Notes: generated by a model from the letters alone, not told the origin. Numbered from the stretch's first letter, positions 1 to 9,387 are shown. The stretch: 64,000 nucleotides of DNA from Nocardia arthritidis NBRC 100137 (GCF_001612765.1 NZ_BDBB01000016.1:1-64000), one strand, 5' to 3'. Numbers and translations: made by a program.

Positions 1-1453
1 TGCGCAGGTTCGCCGCGGCGCTCGCGAGCGCGGCGCTCTCCGGCACGCCGAGCCGATCGGCGAGGGAACCGGCAGACATCCGGCGCATCGCCACCGCGGC
101 CAATGGTGAGCGCAGCAGCAGGCCGGACGGTGGCTGCAGGAACGAGGGAGCCACCAGCACCACCCCGGAGACCCGCTCGGGATGCCGCGCCGCGTACCGC
201 AGCACCGGCCCGCAGCCGAGCGAATGGCCGACCAGCACGGGACGGCTACGGACGGAGGCGAGCAGTTTCGGCAACACCGCATCGGTATCGCCGGGCGCCG
301 AGCGCCCCAAGCCCGGCAGGTCGACGACCAGACTCGGCCCGTCCAACTCGGCGCGCACCTCGTTCCACGACTCACCGTCGAGCGGAAGGCCGTGCACCAG
401 AACATAGTTTGGACGGCTCCGTTCACCACCCACCCATACGCCGTCGACGAATCCGGCAGTCGGATCGTCGGCCACCGCGCCGAACCGGCTGGCCACCAGA
501 TGGTCGGCCCACGTCAGCAAGGTCGCCTCGGTCGCAGGCATGGTGAGCCCGGCACGGCGGGCCACGTCCTGCGCCGCCGACGTGTCGTAGCGGTCCTCGG
601 CGATGAACGTCATCGTTTCCGGATCGGCGCCGGTCAGCGCGCGCGGAAGTTTCGCGATGACGCCGACCGGAATGGACAAGCGCGGCGCGCGGACGCCGAG
701 GTGCCCGGCCAGCAGCCGTATCAGCTTCGGCAGCTCGGGTGTTCGATCATCCAGAACCGTGTAGGAGCGACCCGCGGTATCCGGCAGGGCGGGCAGGCTG
801 ATCAAGAAATCGGTGAAGTAGTCCAGGTCGAGGATCGGCACGAAGGTCGCGGGGCCGCCGGGGACGGCCGGGAGCCGTCCGTTCCACAGGTCCTCGACGA
901 CGCTCGACAGCCCGACGTATTGACCTGGTCCGATCACGCTGCTCGGATTCGCGATGGTCAGCGCGACGCCGAGCTCCGCCGCCCGGCTGCGCAGCAGGGG
1001 ATCCGATTCGAACTTCGAAGCGCCGTAGGCGCCCCTCTCGTAATGCTGCTCCTCGGATTCCTCGACGGTGATCCGATATCCGGTGATGTGCACGACGCGC
1101 CGCAGTTCGGGCCGGGCGGCGGCCCACTCCAGCACCCGCAGCGCACCGGTGACGTTGACCGCGTACGCGTCCTCGCGAGCGAGCCCGAAGGCGAAGCGGG
1201 CGGCGCAGTTGTACACGTCGCGAATACCGGAGGGGTCGAACCCCGTGGGCAGGCCGAGGTCGGGGGCGGTGACATCACACGCGACGATCTCCAGCCCGCC
1301 CGAATCCACGGCTCGGCGGCGCAACCAGCCGGTGAGCCGCTCCTCGCTGCCCGGCCGCAAGGCGGCGGTGACGGAATGCCCCTGCTCGAGTAAGCGGGCG
1401 ACCGCGTTGCGGCCGAGGAACCCGGCGGCTCCGAACACGATGCTGTCGGACAT
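1..1453 (-). CDS. NAD-dependent epimerase fused to alpha/beta-hydrolase (partial, runs off left edge)
   Basis: Only the first 484 codons are present; the frame is still open at the window edge. Residues 1-330 read as an extended short-chain dehydrogenase/epimerase: the nucleotide-binding glycines are G8-x2-G11-x2-G14 and the catalytic pair is Y143-x3-K147. From about residue 345 the same frame continues as an alpha/beta-hydrolase with an HG oxyanion element (354-355) and the nucleophile elbow GHSLG at 409-413 (Ser411). The Asp and His of the triad must lie beyond the edge. The ATG at 1453 has AAGGAG five bases upstream and sits 13 bases downstream of a TetR-type operator. The upstream TetR gene, same strand, carries the same operator, so it is the likely local repressor. 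The substrate is not evident; the fusion suggests oxidoreduction and hydrolysis of one lipid- or ester-like compound. The architecture is seen directly; the role is inference. Confidence 0.85.
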   Translation of the reverse strand, partial: MSDSIVFGAAGFLGRNAVARLLEQGHSVTAALRPGSEERLTGWLRRRAVDSGGLEIVACDVTAPDLGLPTGFDPSGIRDVYNCAARFAFGLAREDAYAVNVTGALRVLEWAAARPELRRVVHITGYRITVEESEEQHYERGAYGASKFESDPLLRSRAAELGVALTIANPSSVIGPGQYVGLSSVVEDLWNGRLPAVPGGPATFVPILDLDYFTDFLISLPALPDTAGRSYTVLDDRTPELPKLIRLLAGHLGVRAPRLSIPVGVIAKLPRALTGADPETMTFIAEDRYDTSAAQDVARRAGLTMPATEATLLTWADHLVASRFGAVADDPTAGFVDGVWVGGERSRPNYVLVHGLPLDGESWNEVRAELDGPSLVVDLPGLGRSAPGDTDAVLPKLLASVRSRPVLVGHSLGCGPVLRYAARHPERVSGVVLVAPSFLQPPSGLLLRSPLAAVAMRRMSAGSLADRLGVPESAALASAAANLR

Positions 1454-1466
1454 GACTACTCCTTAC

Positions 1467-1486
1467 TAGACCGGTCTACATATTTT
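1467..1486 (-). promoter_or_regulatory. TetR-type operator upstream of the epimerase-hydrolase
   Basis: The core TAGACCGGTCTA (1467-1478) is a perfect 12-bp palindrome. On the minus strand it lies inside the 20-bp element AAAATATGNAGACCGGTCTA, which recurs at 2088-2107 in front of the adjacent tetR gene. It sits 13 bases upstream of the start codon, so a bound dimer would block the promoter. That the neighbouring TetR protein binds here is inferred from the repetition and the location. Confidence 0.8.
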
Positions 1487-1522
1487 GGTGACACGTGGAA
1501 AGGCTCAGCGGGACATCCGCCG

Positions 1523-2077
1523 TCAGATCATGGTGCGCAGAATGCGTTCCACCCGCTCCAGGGGTTCACGACTGCGTTGGGCGCGGGCGAGCAACAGCGC
1601 GCCCTCGACCATCGCCAGCACCGTGGCGGCCAAATCGTCGGCGTCCGCACGGCCGTCGGCGCGCAGTCGCAGCCGCAACGCCTGTTCCCATGCGGCGTAC
1701 GCGGCGGCGCACTCCGTTTGGATCGAGTCGTTCCCGGCCGCGACGTCCAAGGCCACCGTGGCGACCGGGCAGCCCTGTTGCCAGCCGGACGCTTCCAGCC
1801 GGTCGCCGAACGCGCGCAGCAGCGTGCTCGCGGCCGCGGCGGCATCGCCGGGCTCGATCGTGTCGATCAACGCCGTGATCTCCTTGCCCGCCTGAGCGAT
1901 CGCGGCCGCGACCAGTTCGTCCTTGCCGCCGGGGAAGTGGAAGTACAACGACCCACGCGGTGCGCCGCTGGCCGCCAAGATCTGGTTGAGCCCCGCACCG
2001 TAATAGCCGTGCCGCTCCATGAGCGTGCGCGCCGCGTCGACGAGTTTGCCGCGAGTTTCGGTCCCTTTGACGCCCAT
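1523..2077 (-). CDS. TetR/AcrR-family transcriptional regulator
   Basis: A 184-residue one-domain-plus-ligand-pocket repressor. The N-terminal helix-turn-helix (about residues 10-55) has the family pattern, with the recognition-helix region ending in GSLYFHF near residue 45. The C-terminal part resembles the LmrA/YxaF subgroup, which usually senses hydrophobic ligands. The gene lies directly upstream of, and on the same strand as, the epimerase-hydrolase fusion, and divergent from serA. The ATG at 2077 lies six bases after a TATAGT -10 hexamer, and no Shine-Dalgarno is visible, so translation is probably leaderless. An operator overlaps this promoter, implying autorepression. The family is certain; the ligand and regulon are not known, though the fusion gene is the obvious target. 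Confidence 0.92.
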   Translation of the reverse strand: MGVKGTETRGKLVDAARTLMERHGYYGAGLNQILAASGAPRGSLYFHFPGGKDELVAAAIAQAGKEITALIDTIEPGDAAAAASTLLRAFGDRLEASGWQQGCPVATVALDVAAGNDSIQTECAAAYAAWEQALRLRLRADGRADADDLAATVLAMVEGALLLARAQRSREPLERVERILRTMI

Positions 2078-2083
2078 GCGTCG

Positions 2084-2112
2084 ACTATAGACCGGTCTTC
2101 ATATTTTTGCCA
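2084..2112 (-). promoter_or_regulatory. tetR promoter with embedded operator
   Basis: On the minus strand a -35-like TGGCAA (2107-2112), a 17-base spacer and a TATAGT -10 hexamer (2084-2089) precede the tetR ATG by six bases, the usual geometry of leaderless actinobacterial transcripts. The palindrome AGACCGGTCT fills the spacer and touches the -10, so binding would exclude RNA polymerase. The element is shared with the promoter of the epimerase-hydrolase gene. Confidence 0.75.
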
Positions 2113-2220
2113 GGAGGGTGACTGAGGACGCCCGCCTACCAGGTGGTAGCCGGGGTGGAAATCGCGCGCACTAAGCTGTTCGGCGGTAATTGCCGACCCC
2201 ATTCCCCAGGAGTACTCCAC

Positions 2221-3819
2221 GTGAGCCAAGCAGGCCGTCCTGTAGTTCTGATCGCCGACAAGCTCGCCCAGTCGACCGTCGACGCGCTCGGTGACGGTGT
2301 CGAGGTCCGGTGGGTCGACGGACCCGACCGCCCGGCCCTGCTGGCCGCGGTGCCCGAGGCCGACGCGCTGCTCGTGCGCTCGGCGACCACGGTCGACGCC
2401 GAGGTCCTGGACGCCGGGAAGAACCTGAAGATCGTCGCCCGCGCGGGGGTCGGCCTCGACAACGTCGACGTGCCCGCCGCCACCGAGCGCGGTGTCATGG
2501 TCGTGAACGCGCCCACCTCGAACATCCACACCGCCGCCGAGCACGCGGTCACCCTGCTGCTGGCCGCCGCCCGCCAGGTTCCCGCCGCGGACGCCACCCT
2601 GCGCGAGCGCACCTGGCAGCGCAGCAAGTTCAACGGCGTCGAGATCTTCGACAAGACCGTCGGCGTCGTCGGCCTGGGCCGCATCGGCCAGCTGTTCGCC
2701 GCGCGCCTGGCCGCCTTCGAGACCAAGATCGTCGCCTACGACCCGTACGTGTCGCCCGCGCGCGCCGCGCAGCTCGGCATCGAGCTGCTGACCCTCGACG
2801 AGCTGCTCGAGCGCGCCGACCTGATCTCGATCCATCTGCCGAAGACCCCGGAGACCAAGGGCCTCATCGGCAAGGAGGCCATCGCCAAGACCAAGCCGGG
2901 CGTGATCATCGTCAACGCCGCCCGCGGTGGCCTGGTCGACGAGGCCGCCCTGGCCGAGGCGATCAAGTCCGGCCACGTGCGCGCCGCCGGCCTGGACGTG
3001 TTCGAGACCGAGCCGTGCACCGACAGCCCGCTGTTCGATCTGCCGCAGGTCGTGGTGACCCCGCACCTGGGCGCCTCCACCTCCGAGGCCCAGGACCGCG
3101 CGGGCACCGACGTCGCCAAGTCGGTGCTGCTGGCGCTGGCGGGTGAGTTCGTGCCCGGCGCGGTGAACGTCACCGGCGGCACCGTCGGCGAAGAGGTCGC
3201 CCCCTGGCTGGACATCGTCCGCAAGCAGGGCGCCCTGCTCGGCGCGCTGTCCAACGAGCTGCCGGTCAGCGTCGAGATCCAGGTGCGCGGCGAGCTGGCC
3301 GCCCAGGAGGTCGGCGTGCTGGAGCTGTCCGCGCTGCGCGGCATCTTCTCCGCGCTGGTCGAAGACCAGGTCACCTTCGTCAACGCGCCCGCGCTGGCCA
3401 AGGACCGCGGGATCACCGCCGAGGTCACCACGGCCTCGGAGAGCCCGAGCCACCGCAGTGTCGTCGACCTGCGCGCCGTGTTCGGCGACGGCAGCACCCT
3501 GAACGTGGCGGGCACGCTGACCGAGCCGCAGCTGGTGGAGAAGATCGTCAACATCAACGGCCGCAACTACGACATGCGCGCCGAGGGCCTCAACCTGGCC
3601 ATCCTGAACTACGAGGACCGGCCGGGCGCGCTGGGCCGGATCGGCACCAAGCTCGGCGAGGCCGAGGTCGACATCCTGGCCGCGCAGCTGACCCAGGACG
3701 TCGACAAGGAAGGCGCCACCGTCGTGCTGCGCGTGGCCCGCGAGGTGCCCGCCGACGTGCAGGCCGCGATCGCCGAGTCCGTCGGTGCGGCCAAGGTCGT
3801 CCAGGTCGACCTGTCCTGA
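2221..3819 (+). CDS. serA: D-3-phosphoglycerate dehydrogenase
   Basis: First enzyme of serine biosynthesis: oxidises 3-phosphoglycerate to 3-phosphohydroxypyruvate with NAD. The protein is 532 residues, the long actinobacterial type with a substrate/NAD-binding core, an intervening domain and a C-terminal ACT domain (about 455-532) for serine feedback. The NAD motif G151-L-G153-R-I-G156 and the catalytic candidates R235, E264 and H282 are visible. The start chosen is the GTG at 2221, preceded by AGGAG seven bases upstream; a longer reading from 2143 lacks family similarity in its first 26 residues. It is followed by two strong hairpins, so leuB 3' of it is probably a separate transcript. The order serA-leuB matches mycobacteria. 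Confidence 0.97.
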   Translation: MSQAGRPVVLIADKLAQSTVDALGDGVEVRWVDGPDRPALLAAVPEADALLVRSATTVDAEVLDAGKNLKIVARAGVGLDNVDVPAATERGVMVVNAPTSNIHTAAEHAVTLLLAAARQVPAADATLRERTWQRSKFNGVEIFDKTVGVVGLGRIGQLFAARLAAFETKIVAYDPYVSPARAAQLGIELLTLDELLERADLISIHLPKTPETKGLIGKEAIAKTKPGVIIVNAARGGLVDEAALAEAIKSGHVRAAGLDVFETEPCTDSPLFDLPQVVVTPHLGASTSEAQDRAGTDVAKSVLLALAGEFVPGAVNVTGGTVGEEVAPWLDIVRKQGALLGALSNELPVSVEIQVRGELAAQEVGVLELSALRGIFSALVEDQVTFVNAPALAKDRGITAEVTTASESPSHRSVVDLRAVFGDGSTLNVAGTLTEPQLVEKIVNINGRNYDMRAEGLNLAILNYEDRPGALGRIGTKLGEAEVDILAAQLTQDVDKEGATVVLRVAREVPADVQAAIAESVGAAKVVQVDLS

Positions 3820-3824
3820 TCCCG

Positions 3825-3842
3825 CCGGGGCGCATGCCCCGG
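3825..3842 (+). terminator. Hairpin after serA (first of two)
   Basis: A 7-bp perfect stem CCGGGGC/GCCCCGG closes a four-base loop a few bases after the serA stop. There is no T-tract. It may work together with the larger hairpin at 3856-3888. Confidence 0.45.
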
Positions 3843-3855
3843 CCGAAGCGGAATC

Positions 3856-3888
3856 GGCGCCGCGCACGAAGCACTCGTGCGCGGCGCC
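3856..3888 (+). terminator. Strong hairpin between serA and leuB
   Basis: A perfect 14-bp GC-rich stem (GGCGCCGCGCACGA paired with TCGTGCGCGGCGCC) closes a five-base loop. No U-run follows, as is common for actinobacterial terminators. It lies 37 bases after serA and over 200 bases before leuB, so it probably ends the serA transcript. Confidence 0.65.
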
Positions 3889-4096
3889 GGTCGCTCGGCC
3901 GACGCGCCACCGGCGCGCGGAATCGGTGCGAGTTCGCGGTGCGCCGCGTCCTCGCGCCCGGTGCTCGGCGATCCGGCCGCGCCGAGTACCGTGACGGTGC
4001 TGCGGTCACCCGGCCGGAATGTCGTGCGCACCCGACGGCCCCCTTTACCGCATGATGCGGCGGCCGCGACCGGCAACATCGAACGGAGCATTTGTC

Positions 4097-5104
4097 ATGA
4101 AGCTTGCTGTCATCCCGGGTGACGGGATCGGGCCCGAGGTCATCGCCGAGGCGCTCAAGGTGCTCGACGTGGTCATGCCCGGCGTCGAGAAGACCGAGTA
4201 CGACCTCGGTGCGCGCCGCTACCACGCGACCGGCGAGATCCTGCCGGACTCGGTGCTGCCCGAGCTGAAGCAGCACGACGCCATCCTGCTCGGCGCGATC
4301 GGCGACCCGTCGGTGCCCAGCGGCGTGCTCGAACGCGGCCTGTTGCTGCGCACCCGGTTCGCGCTGGACCACCACGTGAACCTGCGGCCGTCCAGGCTGT
4401 TCCCCGGCGTGACCAGCCCGCTCGCGGGCAACCCCGACATCGACTTCGTGGTCGTGCGCGAGGGCACCGAGGGGCCCTACACCGGCACCGGCGGCGCGAT
4501 CCGCGTCGGCACCCCGCACGAGGTGGCGACCGAGGTCAGCACCAACACCCGCTTCGGCATCGAGCGCGTGGTGCGCTACGCCTTCGCCAAGGCGCAGACC
4601 CGGCGCAAGCACCTGACGCTGGTGCACAAGAACAACGTGCTCACCTTCGCCGGCTCGCTCTGGCAGCGCACCGTGGACGAGGTCGCAGCCGAATTCCCCG
4701 ACGTCACAACGGCTTACCAGCACATCGATGCCGCCACCATCCACATGGTCAACGACCCTGGCCGGTTCGACGTGATCGTCACCGACAACCTCTTCGGCGA
4801 CATCATCACCGACCTCGCCGCGGCCGTGAGCGGCGGCATCGGCCTGGCCGCCAGCGGCAACATCGACGCGTCCGGGACGAACCCCAGCATGTTCGAGCCG
4901 GTGCACGGCAGCGCCCCCGACATCGCGGGCCAGTCCAAGGCCGACCCCACCGCTGCGATCCTCTCGGTCTCCCTCCTGCTCAACCACCTGGGCGACACCG
5001 AGGCGGCCACGCGCATCGAGTCGGCGGTCGCCAAGGACCTCGAGTCGCGCTCGGGAGCCGCGTCGACCGTGGAAATCGGCGACCGGATCGCCGCCACCCT
5101 CTGA
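4097..5104 (+). CDS. leuB: 3-isopropylmalate dehydrogenase
   Basis: Third step of leucine biosynthesis: oxidative decarboxylation of 3-isopropylmalate to 2-ketoisocaproate with NAD, in the cytoplasm. The 335-residue protein opens with the beta-strand [14 protein letters not shown] typical of the isocitrate/isopropylmalate dehydrogenase family, and carries the metal-binding [10 protein letters not shown] region near residue 230. The ATG at 4097 has GGAG eight bases upstream; the longer reading from 4019 adds 26 unrelated residues. leuC and leuD lie about 7 kb downstream with an IclR-type regulator, so the pathway genes are near each other but split. A clear terminator follows. Confidence 0.97.
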   Translation: MKLAVIPGDGIGPEVIAEALKVLDVVMPGVEKTEYDLGARRYHATGEILPDSVLPELKQHDAILLGAIGDPSVPSGVLERGLLLRTRFALDHHVNLRPSRLFPGVTSPLAGNPDIDFVVVREGTEGPYTGTGGAIRVGTPHEVATEVSTNTRFGIERVVRYAFAKAQTRRKHLTLVHKNNVLTFAGSLWQRTVDEVAAEFPDVTTAYQHIDAATIHMVNDPGRFDVIVTDNLFGDIITDLAAAVSGGIGLAASGNIDASGTNPSMFEPVHGSAPDIAGQSKADPTAAILSVSLLLNHLGDTEAATRIESAVAKDLESRSGAASTVEIGDRIAATL

Positions 5105-5111
5105 CATACCC

Positions 5112-5148
5112 CAGCAAGGTCCCGCCCCCCGGGAGCGGGACCTTGCTG
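5112..5148 (+). terminator. Rho-independent-like terminator after leuB
   Basis: Eight bases after the leuB stop a perfect 14-bp stem (CAGCAAGGTCCCGC paired with GCGGGACCTTGCTG) encloses a nine-base loop. It lacks a long T-tract. It separates leuB from the convergent MFS gene and could act in both directions. Confidence 0.8.
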
Positions 5149-5313
5149 TGATCGATCATCGATCGGTCCTCGGCACGTCACCGCGCATTCGCACGTCAGG
5201 GGGCGGTTCGCGTCCGCCGCGCCACTGCCGAGCCTCGGCCCGTTTTCCACCGAACTCTGGTGTGGCCCGGCGTGGGGCGGGCCTTTGCCCGAGGCCGATG
5301 ACGTCGGTGTTCG

Positions 5314-6495
5314 TCAGGCGGCGTCGCGCGGGACGAGGGGGATGGCCGCGACAGCCGTGACGGCGGCCAGCAGGAAGGCGGCGGGGAAGCCGCTCACGGT
5401 GATCAGAGCGCCGAACACCGGCGGGACGGCGGCCATGGCCAGGTTCTGGCCGGTGTTCTGAATGCCGAGTCCCCGGCCGCTCCAGTACGGGCCCGCGATT
5501 TCGGCGACCGCGGTGAAGGCCAAACCGTTGTCGGAGACGGTGATGACGGACGCGGCGATCAACAGCGGGATGGCCGCCCACCACCACGCGGTCCACGCGG
5601 TCAGCGCCAGCGCGGCCATCGAGAGCACGGCGGCCACGGCGACGGTGCGCAGCGGCCCCATCCGGCTGCCGACCCGATCCGACCACGCACCCGCGCCGAT
5701 GCGGCCCAGCGCGCCGAGAACTTGGGTGACCGTCACCAGCGCGCCCGCCGTGGTCAGCGACCAGCCGATGTCGCGGTGCAGCCATAGCAGCGCGAAGGTC
5801 CACACCGTGCCCTGCGGGACGACCAGCAGCACCGAGACCAGATGGATGCGCCACAGCGTGGCGTCGTCGCGATAGGGATTGGCGCGCGACGCCGGATCGG
5901 CGGCGGAAGCGGCGGGGCGCGGCGGATCGACGATGCCTGCCAGACAGCCCACGGCCGCCACGCCTGCCATGAGAGCGGGAACGAGAATGGCCGCGGGCAC
6001 ACCGTGGGCAGAGGCGACGGCCGGAATCGCCAGTGCGCCGACGCCCACGCCCAGCGGCTGCGCGGTCTGCCGGATCCCCATCGCCAGACCGCGCCGATGC
6101 GGCGGGAACCAGCCGACGATCACCCGGCCGCTGGCGCCATTGGTGCTCGCCGCCCCGACGCCGCCGAGGAAAAGCAGCGCACCCAGCGCGATGTCGTCGG
6201 TCGTGGCGGCCGCGGCGCACCCGGCCGCCAGCATCAGCAGCGGACCGCCGACCAGCACTTTGCGTTCGCCGATCCGGTCGACCAGGTAACCCCACGCGAT
6301 CAGGGTGCACACCAGGCCGACGGTGGGCATGGCCACGAGCAGGCCGGCGGTCGCCAGCGGCATGCCGCTGGCGGTCAGCGCGGGCAGCAGGAACGGGACG
6401 CCGTGGATGAAGACCGCGCTGGAGGCCTGCGCGAACACGCCGAGACCGAGCATGGACCAGCGCCGAACCTCGTCGATCTGCGTAACGGTCGCCAT
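5314..6495 (-). CDS. MFS transporter
   Basis: A 393-residue polytopic membrane protein with about twelve hydrophobic segments in two halves, typical of the major facilitator superfamily. A positively charged loop after the second segment (VDRIGERKV, near residue 75) corresponds to the conserved MFS loop 2-3 motif. The ATG at 6495 is preceded by GAGGTGA at good spacing. It is convergent with leuB and divergent from the FAH-family gene. Mycobacteria carry an MFS gene at the same place (Rv2994 as I recall), so it belongs to the conserved neighbourhood rather than to a recent insertion. The substrate cannot be told from sequence. Confidence 0.9.
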   Translation of the reverse strand: MATVTQIDEVRRWSMLGLGVFAQASSAVFIHGVPFLLPALTASGMPLATAGLLVAMPTVGLVCTLIAWGYLVDRIGERKVLVGGPLLMLAAGCAAAATTDDIALGALLFLGGVGAASTNGASGRVIVGWFPPHRRGLAMGIRQTAQPLGVGVGALAIPAVASAHGVPAAILVPALMAGVAAVGCLAGIVDPPRPAASAADPASRANPYRDDATLWRIHLVSVLLVVPQGTVWTFALLWLHRDIGWSLTTAGALVTVTQVLGALGRIGAGAWSDRVGSRMGPLRTVAVAAVLSMAALALTAWTAWWWAAIPLLIAASVITVSDNGLAFTAVAEIAGPYWSGRGLGIQNTGQNLAMAAVPPVFGALITVSGFPAAFLLAAVTAVAAIPLVPRDAA

Positions 6496-6698
6496 CGGCT
6501 CACCTCAAATCTCATTATTCGGGATTAGCGTCCCACTTTATGAACTGACTTGGTCACGGTACACCCCGGTGGCCGCTGGATTCGATGGCTGCGGCTGTCG
6601 GGCTCCTCACAGCGCGGGCCACCGCCGTGCCCACGCGGGATCCGACCACTCGGTCGGGCGCGTTCGGGCAGGTGACGGCGGGTCGATAGACTCCCGGC

Positions 6699-7472
6699 AT
6701 GCGTCTAGGTCGAGTTGCCAGTCCAGATGGGGTCGCCTTCGTCAGCATCGAGGGCGACGGAAGCGACAGCGTGGCCAAGGAGATCGCGGAACACCCGTTC
6801 GGCACACCGACGTTCACCGGCCGGAGCTGGCCGCTGGCCGACGTGCGGCTGCTCGCGCCGATCCTGGCCAGCAAGGTGGTCTGCATCGGCAAGAACTACG
6901 CCGCCCATGCCGCCGAGATGGGCGGGCCCGCCCCCGCCGACCCGGTGATCTTCCTCAAGCCGAACACCGCGATCGTGGGGCCGAACGCCCCGATCATCTT
7001 GCCGCCCAGTTCATCTCAGGTCGATTACGAAGGGGAGCTGGCGATCGTCATCGGCCGCCCCTGCAAGGACGTGCCCGCCGCCCGCGCGCTGGACGTGGTG
7101 CTCGGTTACACCGCCGCCAACGACGTGACCGCCCGCGACCAGCAGCGCCACGACGGCCAGTGGACCAGGGGCAAGGGCTACGACACGTTCTGCCCGCTCG
7201 GTCCCTGGATCGAAACGTCCTTGGACCCTTCGGATCTGGAGATCGTCACCGAGCTCGACGGCGAGGTGCGCCAGCGTAGCCGTACTTCGCTTCTGCTGCA
7301 CGACATTCCGAAGCTCATCGAGTGGGTCACCACCGTGATGACGCTGCTGCCCGGTGACGTCATCCTCACCGGCACCCCAGAGGGCGTCGGCCCGATGCGC
7401 GAGGGCCAGCAGGTGTCGGTGACCGTCGAGGGCATCGGAACCCTCACCAATCCCGTTGCCGCCAAACGCTGA
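6699..7472 (+). CDS. Fumarylacetoacetate-hydrolase-family enzyme
   Basis: A 257-residue protein of the FAH superfamily, whose members hydrolyse or isomerise acylpyruvates and homoprotocatechuate-pathway intermediates using one divalent metal. The metal ligands appear as E111, E113 and D142, and the conserved KNYAAH (65-70) carries the active-site His. The N-terminal 60 residues match the short FAH form without the large eukaryotic N-domain. The gene ends 13 bases before gltX and is probably cotranscribed with it, as in mycobacteria (Rv2993c). No aromatic-degradation genes surround it, so oxaloacetate or acylpyruvate clean-up is as likely as a catabolic role; the exact substrate is unknown. 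Confidence 0.9.
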   Translation: MRLGRVASPDGVAFVSIEGDGSDSVAKEIAEHPFGTPTFTGRSWPLADVRLLAPILASKVVCIGKNYAAHAAEMGGPAPADPVIFLKPNTAIVGPNAPIILPPSSSQVDYEGELAIVIGRPCKDVPAARALDVVLGYTAANDVTARDQQRHDGQWTRGKGYDTFCPLGPWIETSLDPSDLEIVTELDGEVRQRSRTSLLLHDIPKLIEWVTTVMTLLPGDVILTGTPEGVGPMREGQQVSVTVEGIGTLTNPVAAKR

Positions 7473-7485
7473 TCGAAAGAGAGCC

Positions 7486-8961
7486 ATGACTGAAGTACGG
7501 GTCCGATTCTGCCCGTCACCGACCGGAACGCCGCACGTCGGCCTGATCCGGACGGCGCTGTTCAACTGGGCCTACGCCCGCCACCACGGTGGCACATTCG
7601 TCTTTCGGATCGAAGACACCGACGCCGCACGCGATTCCGAGGAATCCTACCGCGCGATTATCGACGCGCTGCGCTGGCTCGGGCTCACCTGGGACGAGGG
7701 GCCGGAGGTCGGCGGTCCTTACGAACCATATCGCCAGTCGTTGCGAAAAGATCTGCACCTGGACGTGGTTCGGCGTTTGCTGGAGGCCGGTGAGGCGTAT
7801 GAATCGTTCTCCACTCCGGAGGAAGTCGAGGCCCGCCATCGTGCCGACGGACGCGATCCGAAACTCGGTTACGACAACTACGATCGCGATCTGACGCCCG
7901 AGCGGATCGAGGCGTACCGGGCCGAGGGCCGCCTTGCCGTGATACGGCTGCGGATGCCCGACGAAGACCTGTCCTGGAACGATCTGGTGCGCGGCGAGAC
8001 CACCTTCAAGGCGGGCAGCGTCCCGGACTTCGCGCTCACCCGGGGCAATGGCGATCCGCTGTACACCCTGGTCAACCCGGTCGACGACGCGCTGATGCGG
8101 ATCACCCACGTGCTGCGCGGCGAGGACCTGCTCTCCTCCACGCCGCGGCAACTCGCGCTGTACGCCGCGTTGCGCCGGATCGGGGTTGCCGAATTCACTC
8201 CCGAGTTCGGTCACCTGCCCTTCGTCATGGGCCAGGGCAACAAGAAGTTGTCCAAGCGTGACCCGGAGTCGAATCTGTTCGCTCACCGCGACCGCGGCTT
8301 CATTCCTGAAGGTTTGCTGAATTATCTCGCGCTACTCGGCTGGGGTCTGTCCGAGGACCGCGACGTTTTCTCCATGGCGGAGATGGTCGCGGCCTTCGAT
8401 ATTTCGAAAGTAAATTCGAATCCGGCCCGTTTCGACCAGAAGAAGGCGGACGCACTCAACGCCGAGCACATCCGATTGCTGGCGCCGGGTGATTTCGCCC
8501 ACCGGCTGCGGGAGTATCTCACCGAACACGGGCATATCGGCGCGGAAATCGATGAGAAGGTGTTCGCCGAGGCGGCGGAACTCGTACAGACCAGGATCGT
8601 CGTGTTGTCCGACGCCTGGGAACTGTTGCGATTCCTGTTCGCGCCCGCGGATGAGTTCGCGATCGACCCCGCCGCGGGTGCCAAGAATCTGGGTGCCGGC
8701 GCCGCCGAGGTATTGCAGTCCGCTATTACCGTGTTGGAGCCGTTGACCGACTGGACCGCCGAGGCTATCGAAGCGGCGCTGAAAAAGGCGCTGATCGATG
8801 ATCTGGGGCTCAAACCGCGCAAAGCCTTCGCGCCGGTGCGGGTCGCGGTCACCGGGTCGCATATCAGCCCGCCGCTGTACGAATCGCTGGAACTGCTCGG
8901 TCGGGGCGTCACCCTGGACCGGCTGCGCTCGGCGCTGGACTGGAAGGACACGGCCCAGTAG
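7486..8961 (+). CDS. gltX: Glutamyl-tRNA synthetase (probably non-discriminating)
   Basis: Charges tRNA-Glu with glutamate. In bacteria lacking GlnRS, as actinobacteria do, it also misacylates tRNA-Gln for later amidation by GatCAB. The 491-residue protein shows the class I signatures: the HIGH-type H17-V-G-L near the N-terminus and KLSKR near residue 257. The ATG at 7486 gives the usual family N-terminus; the track of the frame further upstream overlaps the preceding gene. The two tRNA genes immediately downstream are tRNA-Gln and tRNA-Glu, the two substrates expected for this enzyme. Discrimination between them cannot be read from sequence by eye. Confidence 0.97.
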   Translation: MTEVRVRFCPSPTGTPHVGLIRTALFNWAYARHHGGTFVFRIEDTDAARDSEESYRAIIDALRWLGLTWDEGPEVGGPYEPYRQSLRKDLHLDVVRRLLEAGEAYESFSTPEEVEARHRADGRDPKLGYDNYDRDLTPERIEAYRAEGRLAVIRLRMPDEDLSWNDLVRGETTFKAGSVPDFALTRGNGDPLYTLVNPVDDALMRITHVLRGEDLLSSTPRQLALYAALRRIGVAEFTPEFGHLPFVMGQGNKKLSKRDPESNLFAHRDRGFIPEGLLNYLALLGWGLSEDRDVFSMAEMVAAFDISKVNSNPARFDQKKADALNAEHIRLLAPGDFAHRLREYLTEHGHIGAEIDEKVFAEAAELVQTRIVVLSDAWELLRFLFAPADEFAIDPAAGAKNLGAGAAEVLQSAITVLEPLTDWTAEAIEAALKKALIDDLGLKPRKAFAPVRVAVTGSHISPPLYESLELLGRGVTLDRLRSALDWKDTAQ

Positions 8962-9090
8962 CGGCGCAGGGTCGAAAATATGGCTTTGACCAGGCGATTT
9001 GTAGTTAACCCGTAGCCGTTTGGTACTCTTCTTCTCGGCCCGGAACACGGTCTCGAGTCACCCAGACTCGCGACTGAACTACCTGGTCAT

Positions 9091-9162
9091 TGGGGTATGG
9101 TGTAATTGGCAACACAGCTGATTCTGGTTCAGCCATTCTAGGTTCGAGTCCTGGTACCCCAG
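9091..9162 (+). tRNA. tRNA-Gln (anticodon CTG)
   Basis: A complete 72-base cloverleaf. The acceptor arm is TGGGGTA/TACCCCA with G discriminator, the D-arm GTGT/ACAC, the anticodon stem GCTGA/TCAGC around loop TTCTGGT with CTG anticodon, and the T-arm CTAGG/CCTGG around TTCGAGT. CCA is not encoded. It lies 130 bases after gltX. Confidence 0.97.
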
Positions 9163-9307
9163 CGGAGTGGGTTGTTCGACTTCGGTTCGCGGCCGAAATC
9201 AATCAACACCTGGCGATTTGGTCGCCGGGCCTCGGCCGGTTAAGCTAGCCGAGCCTCCTGATCGAAAGATCACCACGGCGCTCCTCGCGACAGTGAAGAG
9301 CAGTCCT

Positions 9308-9380
9308 GGCCCCGTCGTCTAGCGGCCTAGGACGCCGCCCTCTCAAGGCGGTAGCGCGGGTTCGAATCCCGTCGGGGCTA
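9308..9380 (+). tRNA. tRNA-Glu (anticodon CTC)
   Basis: A complete 73-base cloverleaf. The acceptor arm is GGCCCCG/CGGGGCT with a terminal G-U pair, the anticodon stem CCGCC/GGCGG around loop CTCTCAA, and the T-loop TTCGAAT. CCA is not encoded. It pairs with the upstream tRNA-Gln and with gltX; a terminator follows immediately. Confidence 0.97.
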
Positions 9381-9387
9381 CACGAGT

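Noticed and set aside
1867..3867. A 666-residue minus-strand frame opposite serA
   Set aside because: Antisense shadow of serA; the composition is an artefact of GC-rich third positions.
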